From Burkholderiales bacterium (lineage in GTDB: Bacteria; Pseudomonadota; Gammaproteobacteria; Burkholderiales; Casimicrobiaceae), in the NCBI GenBank assembly GCA_020853025.1, contig JADYZP010000042.1, positions 1 to 64,000 of the forward strand: 64,000 nt of DNA. The letters are read 5' to 3'. Made by a program: the position numbers and the translations under genes. A model generated the notes under the pieces. The model saw only the letters and a list, made by a program, of their open reading frames with translations, was not told where the DNA came from and made no database searches. Below are positions 54,196-63,881 of this stretch, piece by piece. Position 1 is the first letter of the stretch. Each line of letters opens with the position of its first letter.

Positions 54196-55998
54196 ATGCG
54201 GAGTTTCCGCCCGACGCTCGTGGCCTGCGCCATGGCGTTCGCCCTTTCCGCCGGCACCGCGTCCGCGCAATTTACGAACGCTTACACTTTCGGCGACAGC
54301 CTGAGCGACGCCGGACAGTTCGGCGCCCGCTTCACGACCAATCCCGGCTTGACCGCGCCGATGTACGTCGGCGAGAACTGGGGCATCACGTCAACGCCGT
54401 CGTTCACCGGCGGCAACGACTACGCGCTCGGCGGCGCCCGGATCAACTCTCCGCAAGGCGGGCTGCCGCCGGGCGTGCCGGACCTGTCGGTTGCGGATCA
54501 GGTCCATCAGTATCTGAGCCAGGGACCGGTCGATCGCAATGCGCTGTTCCAGATCCAGGGTGGCGCCAACGATATCCGTACGCAGTTCACGCTGTTCGCG
54601 ACCGGCCAGATCACGCAGGCGCAGATGCAGGCCAACGTCGCGCAGGCCGCGTCCGACCTCGCCGTGCAGGTCGGCACGCTGAAGGCCGCCGGCGCGCAAT
54701 ACGTGATCGTGCAGGCGGTTCCCGACATCGGCAAGACCCCCGCCGCGGCATCGCTGGGACCGCAGGCGCAGGCCGGCCTGTCGGCGCTGTCGGGGCTATT
54801 CAACTCGACGCTGAACGCAGCGATCGGCCAGGCGAACATCAACGTCATCCAGTTCAACACGTCGGCGCTGCTGAGCGAAATCATCGCGCAACCGGCGCTC
54901 TACGGCTTCACCAACACGACCGGGGTCGCCTGCACGACGTCGAGTTCGCTCGATTGCACGCCGTCGACGCTGGTGGCGCCCAACGCCAACATCGATTACG
55001 TGTTCGCCGACAGTCTGCACCCGACCACCGGCGCCAACCTGGTGCTGGCGTCGGCGATGCAGTCGATGATCACCGGCCCGATGCAGATGGCGGCACTGGG
55101 TGAAGCGCCCACCGACGTCGAGCGCGCGAACTGGCGGGCACTCGACGGCAGGATGATGTCGGCGATCAACGCACCGGGAGTGCCGGGCAAGCTGCAGGCC
55201 TGGGCTGCCTACGACTACACGAACGCCGACATCCACGGCACCGGTTTGTCCGGCAGCGGCGATCTCAACACCATCTCGGTCGGCGCCGACATGCGCGTTA
55301 CCGACAAGATGGCCGCGGGCGTCCAGTTCGCCTACACCGACTACAACGGAGACTTCGGCAACGGCGGTGGTGATTTCAAGCTGCGCGAGCCGATGCTCAC
55401 CGCGTATGGCGGTTACGGCGAGGGACCGTGGTATCTGGGCGCGACGCTTGGTTTGGGTGCACTCGACTACAGCACGACGCGCAACATCCAGCTCGGCGCG
55501 ACCACGCGCACGGAGTCCGGCGACACCAGCGGCTACCACGTCGTCGGGCGCCTGCTCGGCGGCTACTGGTTCAGGTACCGCGATTGGGACCACGGCCCCT
55601 TTGCCAAGTTGACCTACAATCAGATCGTCGTGCGCCAGTTCAGCGAGAGCGGCATCGACAGCACGGCGCTGACCTACAACCAGCAAAGCAACGACTCCTT
55701 CTGGTCGAGCGTGGGCTGGCAGGTCGCCGGTGTCGTCAACGGCTTCCGGCCTTTCGCGCGCGCGACCTGGGACTACAACTTCCAGGGCGACACGCGGCAG
55801 GTGACAGCCAAGGCCAACGGCCTCAACGGCTGGTACAAGGTGCCAGGCTTCGAGCAGGACGACAACTTCTGGCTGTTCGATCTCGGCGTCAGCCGCGACT
55901 TCGGCCGCACCACCGGTTTCCTGTCCGGCAACGTCTCCGCGGGCAAGGACGACGGCGACTACTGGGCGGTGACGGTGGGCATTCGCGTGCCGCTGTAG
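54196..55998 (+). CDS. Autotransporter GDSL/SGNH esterase
   Basis: Type V secreted lipase/esterase (600 aa) related to EstA. Signal peptide about 1-24 (ending GTASA). SGNH passenger: nucleophile S35 in TFGDSLSDAGQFG (block I), a glycine block NDYALGGARI, block III GGANDIRTQF, and the catalytic DSLHPTT (block V) near 272. Residues ~320-600 form a 12-strand autotransporter beta-barrel with alternating aromatics (AWAAYDYTNADIHG, YWAVTVGIRVPL). GAGAGGAG precedes the ATG. The mature enzyme is likely displayed on the outer membrane. Confidence 0.92.
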   Translation: MRSFRPTLVACAMAFALSAGTASAQFTNAYTFGDSLSDAGQFGARFTTNPGLTAPMYVGENWGITSTPSFTGGNDYALGGARINSPQGGLPPGVPDLSVADQVHQYLSQGPVDRNALFQIQGGANDIRTQFTLFATGQITQAQMQANVAQAASDLAVQVGTLKAAGAQYVIVQAVPDIGKTPAAASLGPQAQAGLSALSGLFNSTLNAAIGQANINVIQFNTSALLSEIIAQPALYGFTNTTGVACTTSSSLDCTPSTLVAPNANIDYVFADSLHPTTGANLVLASAMQSMITGPMQMAALGEAPTDVERANWRALDGRMMSAINAPGVPGKLQAWAAYDYTNADIHGTGLSGSGDLNTISVGADMRVTDKMAAGVQFAYTDYNGDFGNGGGDFKLREPMLTAYGGYGEGPWYLGATLGLGALDYSTTRNIQLGATTRTESGDTSGYHVVGRLLGGYWFRYRDWDHGPFAKLTYNQIVVRQFSESGIDSTALTYNQQSNDSFWSSVGWQVAGVVNGFRPFARATWDYNFQGDTRQVTAKANGLNGWYKVPGFEQDDNFWLFDLGVSRDFGRTTGFLSGNVSAGKDDGDYWAVTVGIRVPL

Positions 55999-56024
55999 CG
56001 CGCTGTCCGGCGAGCTTCGACAAG

Positions 56025-56054
56025 GGGGCCGCTCTCGCGAGCGGCCCCTTTGTT
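56025..56054 (+). terminator. Terminator after the autotransporter gene
   Basis: Perfect 10-bp stem: GGGGCCGCTC (56025-56034) with GAGCGGCCCC (56039-56048) around TCGC, followed by TTTGTTT. It lies 26 bases after the stop and 30 bases before the convergent SDR gene, so it could serve both strands, though the T-tract favours plus. Confidence 0.85.
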
Positions 56055-56078
56055 TGGTCGTTGCCGACGAGAACCGCG

Positions 56079-56840
56079 TCAGTCGGCCTGTCGCGGCTTT
56101 CGCTTGCGGCCGGCCAGCGCGCAATCGTAGCAACTGCGCGGCAGCCAACGCAGCAGTCGCCCCACGACCGCCATTTGCCACGGCAGCACGTAGAAGCGTC
56201 GGCGCTTGTCGACTGCGCGGGCGATGAGTCGCGCGGCACGCTCGGGCGCGAGCATGAACGGCATCGGATAGGGATTGCGCGCCGTCATCGGCGTCGCGAC
56301 AAAGCCCGGACAGATCGTGACCACCGCGACGCCGGAGCCGGCGAGTTCGACACGCAGACTCTCGAGATAGGCAATCAACGCTGCCTTCGATCCCGAATAG
56401 GCGCCGGACCCCGGCAGCCCGCGAAACCCGGCCACGCTCGCAACGCCCACGAGCGTGCCGGTGCCCGCGCGCCGCAGCGCAGGCATGAAGGGCGCAAAGG
56501 TGTGAATAACGCCAAGCACGTTGGTTTCGAGCACGGCGCGGAACGCGGGCAGGTCGTCGACTTCGTCGGTCAGCGTGCCGCGCGAGATTCCGGCGTTGGC
56601 GATGACGATATCGGGCACACCCGCGCGCGCCACGAAGTCGGCCGCCGCTCGGGCCAGAGCTGCTGCGTCGCGCACGTCGCCGGGATAGCACAGCGCCGTC
56701 GCCGGAGCCAGCGCGGCCGCCAGGCGCTCGAGCTCTGACGCGCGCCGCGCGAAGAGGCCGAGCGTGGCGCCATCGGTCGCGTAGCGCCGCGCGAGCGCCT
56801 CACCGAGGCCCGACGAGGCGCCGGTGAGGAAAACGCGCAT
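56079..56840 (-). CDS. Short-chain dehydrogenase/reductase
   Basis: Classical SDR (253 aa). Cofactor loop FLTGASSGLGEALARRYA at the N-terminus, IVIANAGISRG, catalytic serine and Tyr-x3-Lys in GVASVAGFRGLPGSGAYSGSKAAL, and CPGFVATPMT. The C-terminus is basic and slightly hydrophobic (FYVLPWQMAVVGRLLRWLPRS), suggesting membrane association. Substrate unknown. It follows dsbA by 12 bases in the common argS-SPOR-dsbA-SDR order. Confidence 0.9.
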   Translation of the reverse strand: MRVFLTGASSGLGEALARRYATDGATLGLFARRASELERLAAALAPATALCYPGDVRDAAALARAAADFVARAGVPDIVIANAGISRGTLTDEVDDLPAFRAVLETNVLGVIHTFAPFMPALRRAGTGTLVGVASVAGFRGLPGSGAYSGSKAALIAYLESLRVELAGSGVAVVTICPGFVATPMTARNPYPMPFMLAPERAARLIARAVDKRRRFYVLPWQMAVVGRLLRWLPRSCYDCALAGRKRKPRQAD

Positions 56841-56852
56841 CCGGCGCGAGGG

Positions 56853-57524
56853 TCAGGACTTCGGTCGTTCGGCGCGCGCCTTCTGGACCAGAGCGTCGAT
56901 CGCCACTGGCACTCCGGCGTGGCCGCCTTTCAGGCGCTCGGGACCGGTCGTGTACTTGCCGTCGACGATGATCGTCGGCACCGACTGAATCTGGTAGACC
57001 TGCGCCAATTGCTTCGCACGGTTGACGCGGCCGATGACCGCGAAGGAGTTCAACAGGTCCGCGAGCTTCTTGCGATCGATACCCTTGGTCGCCGCCCAGT
57101 CGAGGAAATCCTTTTCGTTCGACAGCGGCAGCCCCTTCTGGTGAAGCGCGAGAAAGATCTCCGGCGACAGCTTCGATTCCTCGCCCATCGCCTCGAGCGC
57201 GTAGTAGGCTTTCGCGAGGTTCTCCCACTTCGGCTGGAACATCACCGGGATGCGGCGGAACTGCACGTCGGCAGGCTTGCTCTTCAGCCAGCCCTGCAGC
57301 ACGGGCTCGAGTTCCCCGCAATGCGGGCATCCGTAGGAGAAGAACTCGATGACTTCGATGTTCTTGCCGGTCTCGACCGGTTGCGGGTTGCGTAGCCTGA
57401 CATAGTTCTGGCCTTCGACCATGTTTTGCGCATTCGCGGCCGGGGCGAAAGCCGCGACGACGACGGCCGCGGCGAGCACGCGGGCCGCGCGGCCGATGGC
57501 AGTGAAAAAGAAGGCGTCGCTCAT
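56853..57524 (-). CDS. dsbA: Thiol:disulfide interchange protein DsbA
   Basis: Periplasmic disulfide catalyst (223 aa). Signal peptide about 1-33 (ending ANA). The active site is CPHC at 66-69 in EVIEFFSYGCPHCGELEP, with the cis-proline region QSVPTIIVDGKY near the C-terminus. The ATG at 57524 has AGGAG nine bases upstream; an in-frame codon at 57545 is less likely. Confidence 0.95.
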   Translation of the reverse strand: MSDAFFFTAIGRAARVLAAAVVVAAFAPAANAQNMVEGQNYVRLRNPQPVETGKNIEVIEFFSYGCPHCGELEPVLQGWLKSKPADVQFRRIPVMFQPKWENLAKAYYALEAMGEESKLSPEIFLALHQKGLPLSNEKDFLDWAATKGIDRKKLADLLNSFAVIGRVNRAKQLAQVYQIQSVPTIIVDGKYTTGPERLKGGHAGVPVAIDALVQKARAERPKS

Positions 57525-57660
57525 TTGGGCTCCTGGCGATTGCACGCGAAGGATTCGCGCGGTGGTTCGATACTTCGTGGATGGGCGCGCTGCGGATCGA
57601 TCCGCAGCGCCTGTTGGTCCGGTGCCGCCTGCCGCAAGTTCCGCCGGTGCGCGCTTAGGG

Positions 57661-58371
57661 TCAGAATTTGATCACCGCGACGTCGAAGCCGCTTTTCGTA
57701 AGGTCGTTGCGCATCCGATTCAACTCGTCGGTGTTGTCGTAGGGGCCCAGCCGCACGCGAAAGCGGATGCCCTTGTCCGGCACCGTGCCCTGCTGCACGC
57801 TGGCCTGCCAGCCGGCGAAGGCGAGCCGCGCCTTCAGATTTTCGGCATCGGACTCGGAAGCGAAGGAGCCGGCCTGCAGCCAGAAGCGCTCCGGCAGCTT
57901 GGTGGCGGAGGTCGTTGCCGCGGGTGCCGCCTTGTCCGGCGCCTTGTCTGGCACTTTGGCCATCGCCTTGTCCAACGGCCTCTCCGGCGCCTTTTCCGCC
58001 GCACCCGCTTTCGCCTGGTCGACAATGGCGCGGTCGGCGGACTTCCGGGCATCCGTGGTCATTTTCGGTTCTTCGATACCCGGCAGGATCTTGTAGAAAT
58101 CGAAGCGCGGCTTCTCCGCCGCCGGATCGGACTTGTCGGCGCGCGCGGTCTTTGCCGGCTCGCGAGGTGCCGTGCGGGCTTCCTTCGCACCCGCTGGCAC
58201 CGGGAACGGACCGTTGGCCTTCATCAGGTAATAGGCAACACCCGCGGCGAGGCCGAGTCCCAGCACCAGTCCGATGAACACGCCGATCAGCGTTCCGCCA
58301 CCCGAACGCCGACGATGCGCTCGGGAACGCGCTGCAACGGCGGAGTTCGGTGTTTGGGCGATGCGTGACAT
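57661..58371 (-). CDS. SPOR-domain protein (FtsN-like)
   Basis: Bitopic inner-membrane protein (236 aa): short basic cytoplasmic N-terminus, one membrane helix (about 27-50, TLIGVFIGLVLGLGLAAGVAYYLM), a Lys/Ala/Pro/Asp-rich linker, and a C-terminal SPOR domain (about 160-236, RFWLQAGSFASESDAENLKARL, GPYDNTDELNRMRNDL) that binds denuded septal peptidoglycan. Topology resembles FtsN, but FtsN identity cannot be proved. It follows argS by 50 bases. Confidence 0.88.
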   Translation of the reverse strand: MSRIAQTPNSAVAARSRAHRRRSGGGTLIGVFIGLVLGLGLAAGVAYYLMKANGPFPVPAGAKEARTAPREPAKTARADKSDPAAEKPRFDFYKILPGIEEPKMTTDARKSADRAIVDQAKAGAAEKAPERPLDKAMAKVPDKAPDKAAPAATTSATKLPERFWLQAGSFASESDAENLKARLAFAGWQASVQQGTVPDKGIRFRVRLGPYDNTDELNRMRNDLTKSGFDVAVIKF

Positions 58372-58421
58372 GGATTGCCTTGGACTGCTGCGTACGGCAC
58401 AACGTTCGCTTCGACCACGCC

Positions 58422-60068
58422 CTACATCTCTTCCGGCGCCGCGATGGAGAGCACGGCAAGGCCGTTCCTCAACACCTGTCCCGAAGCGACCGCCAGCGCC
58501 AGCCGCGCACGACGGACGACGACATCGTCGACCAGAAACCGCTCCGCATTATAGTAACTGTGGAATTCCCGGGCCAATTCCTTGAGATAGGTCGTGATCT
58601 GGTGCGGAGCGAAGTCGCGCGCGGCGGCGGCAAGCTCCTCCGGGTAGTCGGCCAGCCGGCGCAAGAGCGCATCTTCGTACGGGCTCTGCAATGGTGCCAG
58701 ATCGGCACCCTGCACAAATTGCACCGCATCGGCCACCGCGATGCCCGCCTGCCGCAGCACCGAGCACAGGCGCGCATGCGCGTACTGGACGTAATAGACC
58801 GGGTTCTCGTCGGAGCGCGACCTCGCGAGGTCGATATCGAAGACGAACTCGCTGTCCGCCTTGCGCGAAACGAGGAAAAAGCGCACGGCATCGCGACCGG
58901 CGTCGTCGACGAGTTCGCGCACCGTCACGTAGCTGCCCGAGCGCTTGCTGATCTTCACCTCTTCGCCGCCGCGCATGACGGTGACCATCTTGTGCAGCAC
59001 GTAGTCGGGGTAGCCGGCGGGGACGCCCATCTGCAGCGCCTGCAGGCCCGCGCGCACGCGGGTCACCGTGCTGTGATGGTCGGCGCCCTGGACGTTGATC
59101 ACCTTCGCATACCCGCGCTCCCATTTGGTGACGTGATAAGCGACGTCGGGCACGAAGTAGGTATACGCACCGTCGGACTTGCGCATGACGCGGTCCTTGT
59201 CGTCGCCGAAGTCGGTCGTGCGCAGCCACAGCGCGCCCTCGTGTTCGTAGGTCTTTCCCGATGCGACCAGACGGGCCACGGTCTGCTCGACCAGACCGTC
59301 GGTGTAGAGCGAGCTTTCGAGGTAGTAGCGATCGAAACGGACGCCGAAGGCCAGGAGGTCGCGGTCCTGCTCGCTGCGCAGTTCGGCGACCGCGAAGCGG
59401 CGGATGGCTTCGATGTCCGACAGGTCGTGACCCAGCCGATCCAGGTAGTGTTGCGCGAGTTCGCGGATATAGTCGCCGCGGTAGCCATCCTCGGGAAAGG
59501 TCGCCGATTCGCCCAGCAATTCCTTGGCCCGGGCGCGCACCGAGATCGCGAGATTCTGGATCTGCGCACCGGCATCGTTGTAGTAGTACTCGCGAGTGAC
59601 TGCGTAGCCCTGGGTCGCGAGCAGGTTGCCGATGGCATCGCCCAGCGCCGCCTGGCGGGCGTGGCCGACGTGCAGCGGCCCGGTCGGATTGGCGGAGACG
59701 AATTCGACCATTACCGGCTGCCCGGCATGCACAGGCGAGGTGCCGAAGGCATCGCGCTCCGCGAGCACGCGGGCGACGATCGCCTGGCGCGCCGCGGGGG
59801 CCAGTCGGAAATTGATGAAGCCGGCGCCGGCGATGTCCGCACTCAGCAGGTGTGGGCAGGCCGGCAGCGACGCCACCAGCGCCTCCGCCAGCTGCCGCGG
59901 GTTGCGCCCTGCGGGTTTGGCGAGCACCAATGCCACGTTCGACGCATAGTCGCCGTGTGCCGCCTGCTTCGGACGCTCGAGCACGACCGCTGCGTCCGCG
60001 TGCGCGGGGACGACCACGGCGACGGCTTGCGCCAGCGCGCGTTCGAGTTCTGCCTTGGGATCGGTCAT
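58422..60068 (-). CDS. argS: Arginyl-tRNA synthetase
   Basis: Class I aminoacyl-tRNA synthetase (548 aa). The HIGH-type motif is HVGH at 133-136 in [22 protein letters not shown] (part); the KMSKS counterpart is KISKRSG. The C-terminal anticodon-binding domain includes [17 protein letters not shown]. The ATG at 60068 gives the family start MTDPKAELE; ten codons upstream are ignored. An orphan-looking 91-base gap separates it from priA. Confidence 0.96.
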   Translation of the reverse strand: MTDPKAELERALAQAVAVVVPAHADAAVVLERPKQAAHGDYASNVALVLAKPAGRNPRQLAEALVASLPACPHLLSADIAGAGFINFRLAPAARQAIVARVLAERDAFGTSPVHAGQPVMVEFVSANPTGPLHVGHARQAALGDAIGNLLATQGYAVTREYYYNDAGAQIQNLAISVRARAKELLGESATFPEDGYRGDYIRELAQHYLDRLGHDLSDIEAIRRFAVAELRSEQDRDLLAFGVRFDRYYLESSLYTDGLVEQTVARLVASGKTYEHEGALWLRTTDFGDDKDRVMRKSDGAYTYFVPDVAYHVTKWERGYAKVINVQGADHHSTVTRVRAGLQALQMGVPAGYPDYVLHKMVTVMRGGEEVKISKRSGSYVTVRELVDDAGRDAVRFFLVSRKADSEFVFDIDLARSRSDENPVYYVQYAHARLCSVLRQAGIAVADAVQFVQGADLAPLQSPYEDALLRRLADYPEELAAAARDFAPHQITTYLKELAREFHSYYNAERFLVDDVVVRRARLALAVASGQVLRNGLAVLSIAAPEEM

Positions 60069-60159
60069 GCGAGGACGCAGGCGCGTCGACGTGGGCAAAG
60101 CAGCGGATTATAGCGGTTCGCGCGCTAAAGGCTGCAGCCGGGACCGCAACCGATACACA

Positions 60160-62196
60160 TCACCCAAACCCCGCAGGGTCGACGTCGAGTCCCCAGCGTG
60201 CCCTGCGGCCGGGCAGCGAGTCCAGCGCCGCGCGCCACTCGGGCAGGAATCGCTGCAGCGCCACGCGGCGCGCGCTCTGCACGACCATCTGCCCGCGCTC
60301 GAGCCCGGCGCGCCGCTGGAGCAGCGCCGGTACCGGCGAGAAGACGATGACGGCGGGATGCGCGCTTGCGACCAGCGCCGCCGCCGCGGCGTGCGCGGCG
60401 CCGAGGAACGCATCGACGTCACTTCGGTCATGCGCCTCTGCCGCGAGCAGCGCGACGTGCGCGAAGGGCGGCAATTGCGCGTCCTTCCGCTCGGCGAGCA
60501 ACAGGTCGGCGAAGCGCGCGTAGTCGTGCGCGGCGAGTGCCGTGTACACCGGATGCGCGGGAAAGTCGGTCTGCACGATGACTTCCCCGGGCAACTGCGC
60601 CCGGCCCGCGCGGCCGGTCACCTGCATCAGCAGCGCCGCCAGGCGTTCCGTGGCGCGGAAGTCCGCGCTGTACAGCGCGTTGTCCGCACCGAGCACCCCG
60701 ACCAGCGTCAAGCGCGGGAAATCGTGCCCCTTGGCCAGCATCTGGGTGCCGATCAGGATGTCGAGTTCGTTGGCGTTCATCCGTTCGCGCACCGACGCGA
60801 ACGCGTTCTTCGCGCGCGTGCTGTCGCGATCGACGCGGGCGATCCGCGCCTGCGGAAACGCATCGGCAAGGCAGCGTTCGAGCCGCTGCGTGCCATAACC
60901 CAGCGGCGTCAGGTCGACGTTGCCGCATTCGGGACAGGCGCGGGCGAGGCGCTCGCCATGGCCGCAGTGATGGCAGCGCAGCGACGGCGGGACCCGATGC
61001 GTGGTCAGCCGTACGCTGCAGCGCGGGCATTGCGCCTCCCATCCGCACGCGGCGCAGACCAGAGACGGCGCGTAGCCGCGGCGATTGACGAAGATCAGCG
61101 ATTGTTCACCTCGCGATAGCCTCGCCGCAATGGCGGCGCGCAGCGTCGCGCCGACGCCGTCGGAGGAACGCGCCGAACGATTTGCGGCAAAGCTGACCCG
61201 CGGCATCGCCGCGCGCGGATCGGCCCGTTGCGGCAGGTCGAGGCGCCGGTAGCGGCCTTCGCGCGCGTGCAGCCAGCTTTCCAGCGACGGCGTCGCGCTG
61301 CCCAGCACCACCGGCACGTTGCGCCGGCGCGCGCGCCAGACCGCAGCGTCGCGTGCGTGGTAGCGCACGTTGTCCTGCTGCTTGTACGACAGGTCGTGCT
61401 CTTCGTCGACGATGACGAGACCCAGAGCAGGCAGCGCAGTGAAAACTGCGAGGCGGGTGCCCAGCACGAGCTGAGCGGCTCCGGAGGCTGCCGCCTCCCA
61501 CTGCGCACGGCGTTCGCTGTCGCCCAAACCGCTGTGCAGCGTCGCAATTCGCAAGTCGGGCCGGGCCTCGCGCACCCGATCGAGGAGTTGCGGGGTGAGG
61601 TTGATTTCGGGCGCGAGCATCAGCACCTGCTGTCCGCGCGCGAACACCGCGTCGGCCGTCGCCAGATAAACATCCGTCTTGCCGCTGCCGGTGACACCGT
61701 GGAGCAGGAATACCGCGAAGCCCGCGTCAGCGGCGGCAATCGCCTGCACGGCGGCGAGCTGCGCGCAATTGAGCGCCGACGGCGCCCGCGCCAAACGGCC
61801 GGGAAGCGCCAGGTGTCCTTCGTCGGTCAACCGGTTGGCGTCGGGCGCCTGCGTTCGCAACTTGCGCTCGCCGGCGGTGGGCGGCACCGCAAGGGCGAGC
61901 GCCAGGCCAATGGGTTCCTGGTAATACGCAGCAACGAATGCGCCGAGATCGAGTACGTCGCCGGCGAGCGGCGCACCTGAGACGATGTCCTGGATCGGCT
62001 GGAGTTTCTCCGGTGCGACGTCGGTTTCGCTCGCCAAGTCGGTGACGACCCCGACCAGTCTGCGCGGCCCGAGCTTGACGCGAACCATGCTCCCAGGTCC
62101 GACCGCGAGCCCCTCCGGGATCCAGTAGTCGAACGCGGATTGCGCCCGCACGGGAAGTGCCACGCGCGCTATCGGCACGGCGGGCACCTCATGCAC
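60160..62196 (-). CDS. priA: Primosomal replication restart helicase PriA
   Basis: DEAD/H-type 3'-5' helicase (678 aa) that reloads the replisome at stalled forks. N-terminal 3'-end-binding domain (about 8-105), Walker A LLHGVTGSGKTDVY with loop at 167-174, Walker B VDEEHDLSYKQQ, LVLGTRLAVFTAL, and eight zinc cysteines in four CxxC pairs (CAAC, CPRC, CHHC, CPEC; about 385-430). GTQMLAKGHDFPRLTLVGVL is helicase motif V. It lies downstream of a 406-base region with DnaA-box-like sequences. Confidence 0.95.
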   Translation of the reverse strand: MHEVPAVPIARVALPVRAQSAFDYWIPEGLAVGPGSMVRVKLGPRRLVGVVTDLASETDVAPEKLQPIQDIVSGAPLAGDVLDLGAFVAAYYQEPIGLALALAVPPTAGERKLRTQAPDANRLTDEGHLALPGRLARAPSALNCAQLAAVQAIAAADAGFAVFLLHGVTGSGKTDVYLATADAVFARGQQVLMLAPEINLTPQLLDRVREARPDLRIATLHSGLGDSERRAQWEAAASGAAQLVLGTRLAVFTALPALGLVIVDEEHDLSYKQQDNVRYHARDAAVWRARRRNVPVVLGSATPSLESWLHAREGRYRRLDLPQRADPRAAMPRVSFAANRSARSSDGVGATLRAAIAARLSRGEQSLIFVNRRGYAPSLVCAACGWEAQCPRCSVRLTTHRVPPSLRCHHCGHGERLARACPECGNVDLTPLGYGTQRLERCLADAFPQARIARVDRDSTRAKNAFASVRERMNANELDILIGTQMLAKGHDFPRLTLVGVLGADNALYSADFRATERLAALLMQVTGRAGRAQLPGEVIVQTDFPAHPVYTALAAHDYARFADLLLAERKDAQLPPFAHVALLAAEAHDRSDVDAFLGAAHAAAAALVASAHPAVIVFSPVPALLQRRAGLERGQMVVQSARRVALQRFLPEWRAALDSLPGRRARWGLDVDPAGFG

Positions 62197-62316
62197 GTCC
62201 CAAGGTCGGAGGCCGACGCCGTGGGTGAGTTGTAGTATTCCAAAGCTTCACAGCCAACAACAGCAATCGTGTCTAAGTCTTTCATTTTCAATGAATCAAG
62301 AATCCCCGACCTTCAC

Positions 62317-62337
62317 TGTGCATAACTTTGTGCGTAA
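62317..62337 (-). promoter_or_regulatory. Tandem DnaA-box-like sequences
   Basis: TGTGCATAA at 62317-62325 is the exact complement of the consensus TTATNCACA. TGTGCGTAA at 62329-62337 differs at one position and has the same orientation, 12 bp away, about one helical turn. This favours cooperative binding by DnaA, which is inferred, not shown. Confidence 0.5.
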
Positions 62338-62449
62338 CCGACCACCCATGGCGATTGATTATGACGCAGGCACAAGGGGGTTCTTGCGGCCTTGTGGTCC
62401 CTTTGAGGAAAATCCCTTGCGCATCAGGTAATTGCAATCGCCTATCGGC

Positions 62450-62472
62450 TGCGGGGCCACTGTCGCCCCGCA
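62450..62472. other. Perfect 8-bp hairpin in the priA-hemE gap
   Basis: Arms TGCGGGGC (62450-62457) and GCCCCGCA (62465-62472) enclose CACTGTC. No T-tract follows on either strand, so it is not a standard terminator for hemE. It lies 23 bases from the second DnaA-box-like site. Confidence 0.45.
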
Positions 62473-62494
62473 TCGCGCTCGCGACGACGCGCGA

Positions 62495-62503
62495 TGTGCA
62501 TAA
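62495..62503 (-). promoter_or_regulatory. Second exact DnaA-box-like sequence
   Basis: TGTGCATAA, identical to the sequence at 62317-62325 and in the same orientation, 178 bp away. Two exact copies in one short gap of a GC-rich genome are unlikely by chance. Confidence 0.5.
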
Positions 62504-62602
62504 CTGCTGATTCGGGAACCTCTTTTGCGCTTGTTGTCAAGAGCCTGCAAATCAAGCGCTGGCGCGGCTTTGCGGCGTTTTCCCTAGCGGGCTCCGCGCA
62601 AC

Positions 62603-63664
<1,062 letters not shown>

Positions 63665-63714
63665 GCGATGAGCCGTGTGTGCCGTGTGTCCGCGCGCGAT
63701 TTGCGCGATCCGAA

Positions 63715-63852
63715 TCAGGCGTGAATCGATCGCGCGCGCGCGCAGACCAGCATCCGCCTGGCCAGGTGCTCGAGGATGGCCAACGGAGCCCGCTCGGGAT
63801 CGTAGTCGCGGCGTATGCCGCGGGGGACACGCAAGCTCAGAATTCCGGTCAT
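63715..63852 (-). CDS. Possible small protein gene between gltD and hemE
   Basis: A 45-codon ORF starting ATG at 63852 with GGAG about ten bases upstream and ending TGA at 63715. The product begins [20 protein letters not shown] and is strongly basic (about ten Arg). Third codon positions are mostly G or C, as in real genes here. It lies in the gltD-hemE gap with 29 bases before it and 50 after it, on the same strand. I recognise no family; it may be chance. Confidence 0.35.
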   Translation of the reverse strand: MTGILSLRVPRGIRRDYDPERAPLAILEHLARRMLVCARARSIHA

Positions 63853-63881
63853 TCGGGCAGTCTCCACCTGTATGCACGCGT

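Larger units (their letters stand above)
62197..62602. other. priA-hemE intergenic region with DnaA-box-like sequences and hairpins
   Basis: These 406 bases hold no supported gene and are visibly AT-richer than the flanks in their first half. They contain two exact TTATNCACA-type sequences, a third with one mismatch, an inverted repeat CACAAGG/CCTTGTG (62371-62396) and a perfect 8-bp hairpin (62450-62472). They lie downstream of hemE and upstream of priA, both on the minus strand, so they include the priA leader. Confidence 0.6.

Noticed and set aside
62225..62431. 68-codon plus-strand ORF in the priA-hemE gap
   Set aside because: GTG start without ribosome binding site, atypical codon use for this genome, and it covers the DnaA-box-like sites; judged non-coding.
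62197..62602. Chromosomal oriC as a firm call
   Set aside because: dnaA, dnaN, rpmH, gidA and parAB are not nearby in the window and there is no strand-bias switch here; only the DnaA-box cluster is claimed.
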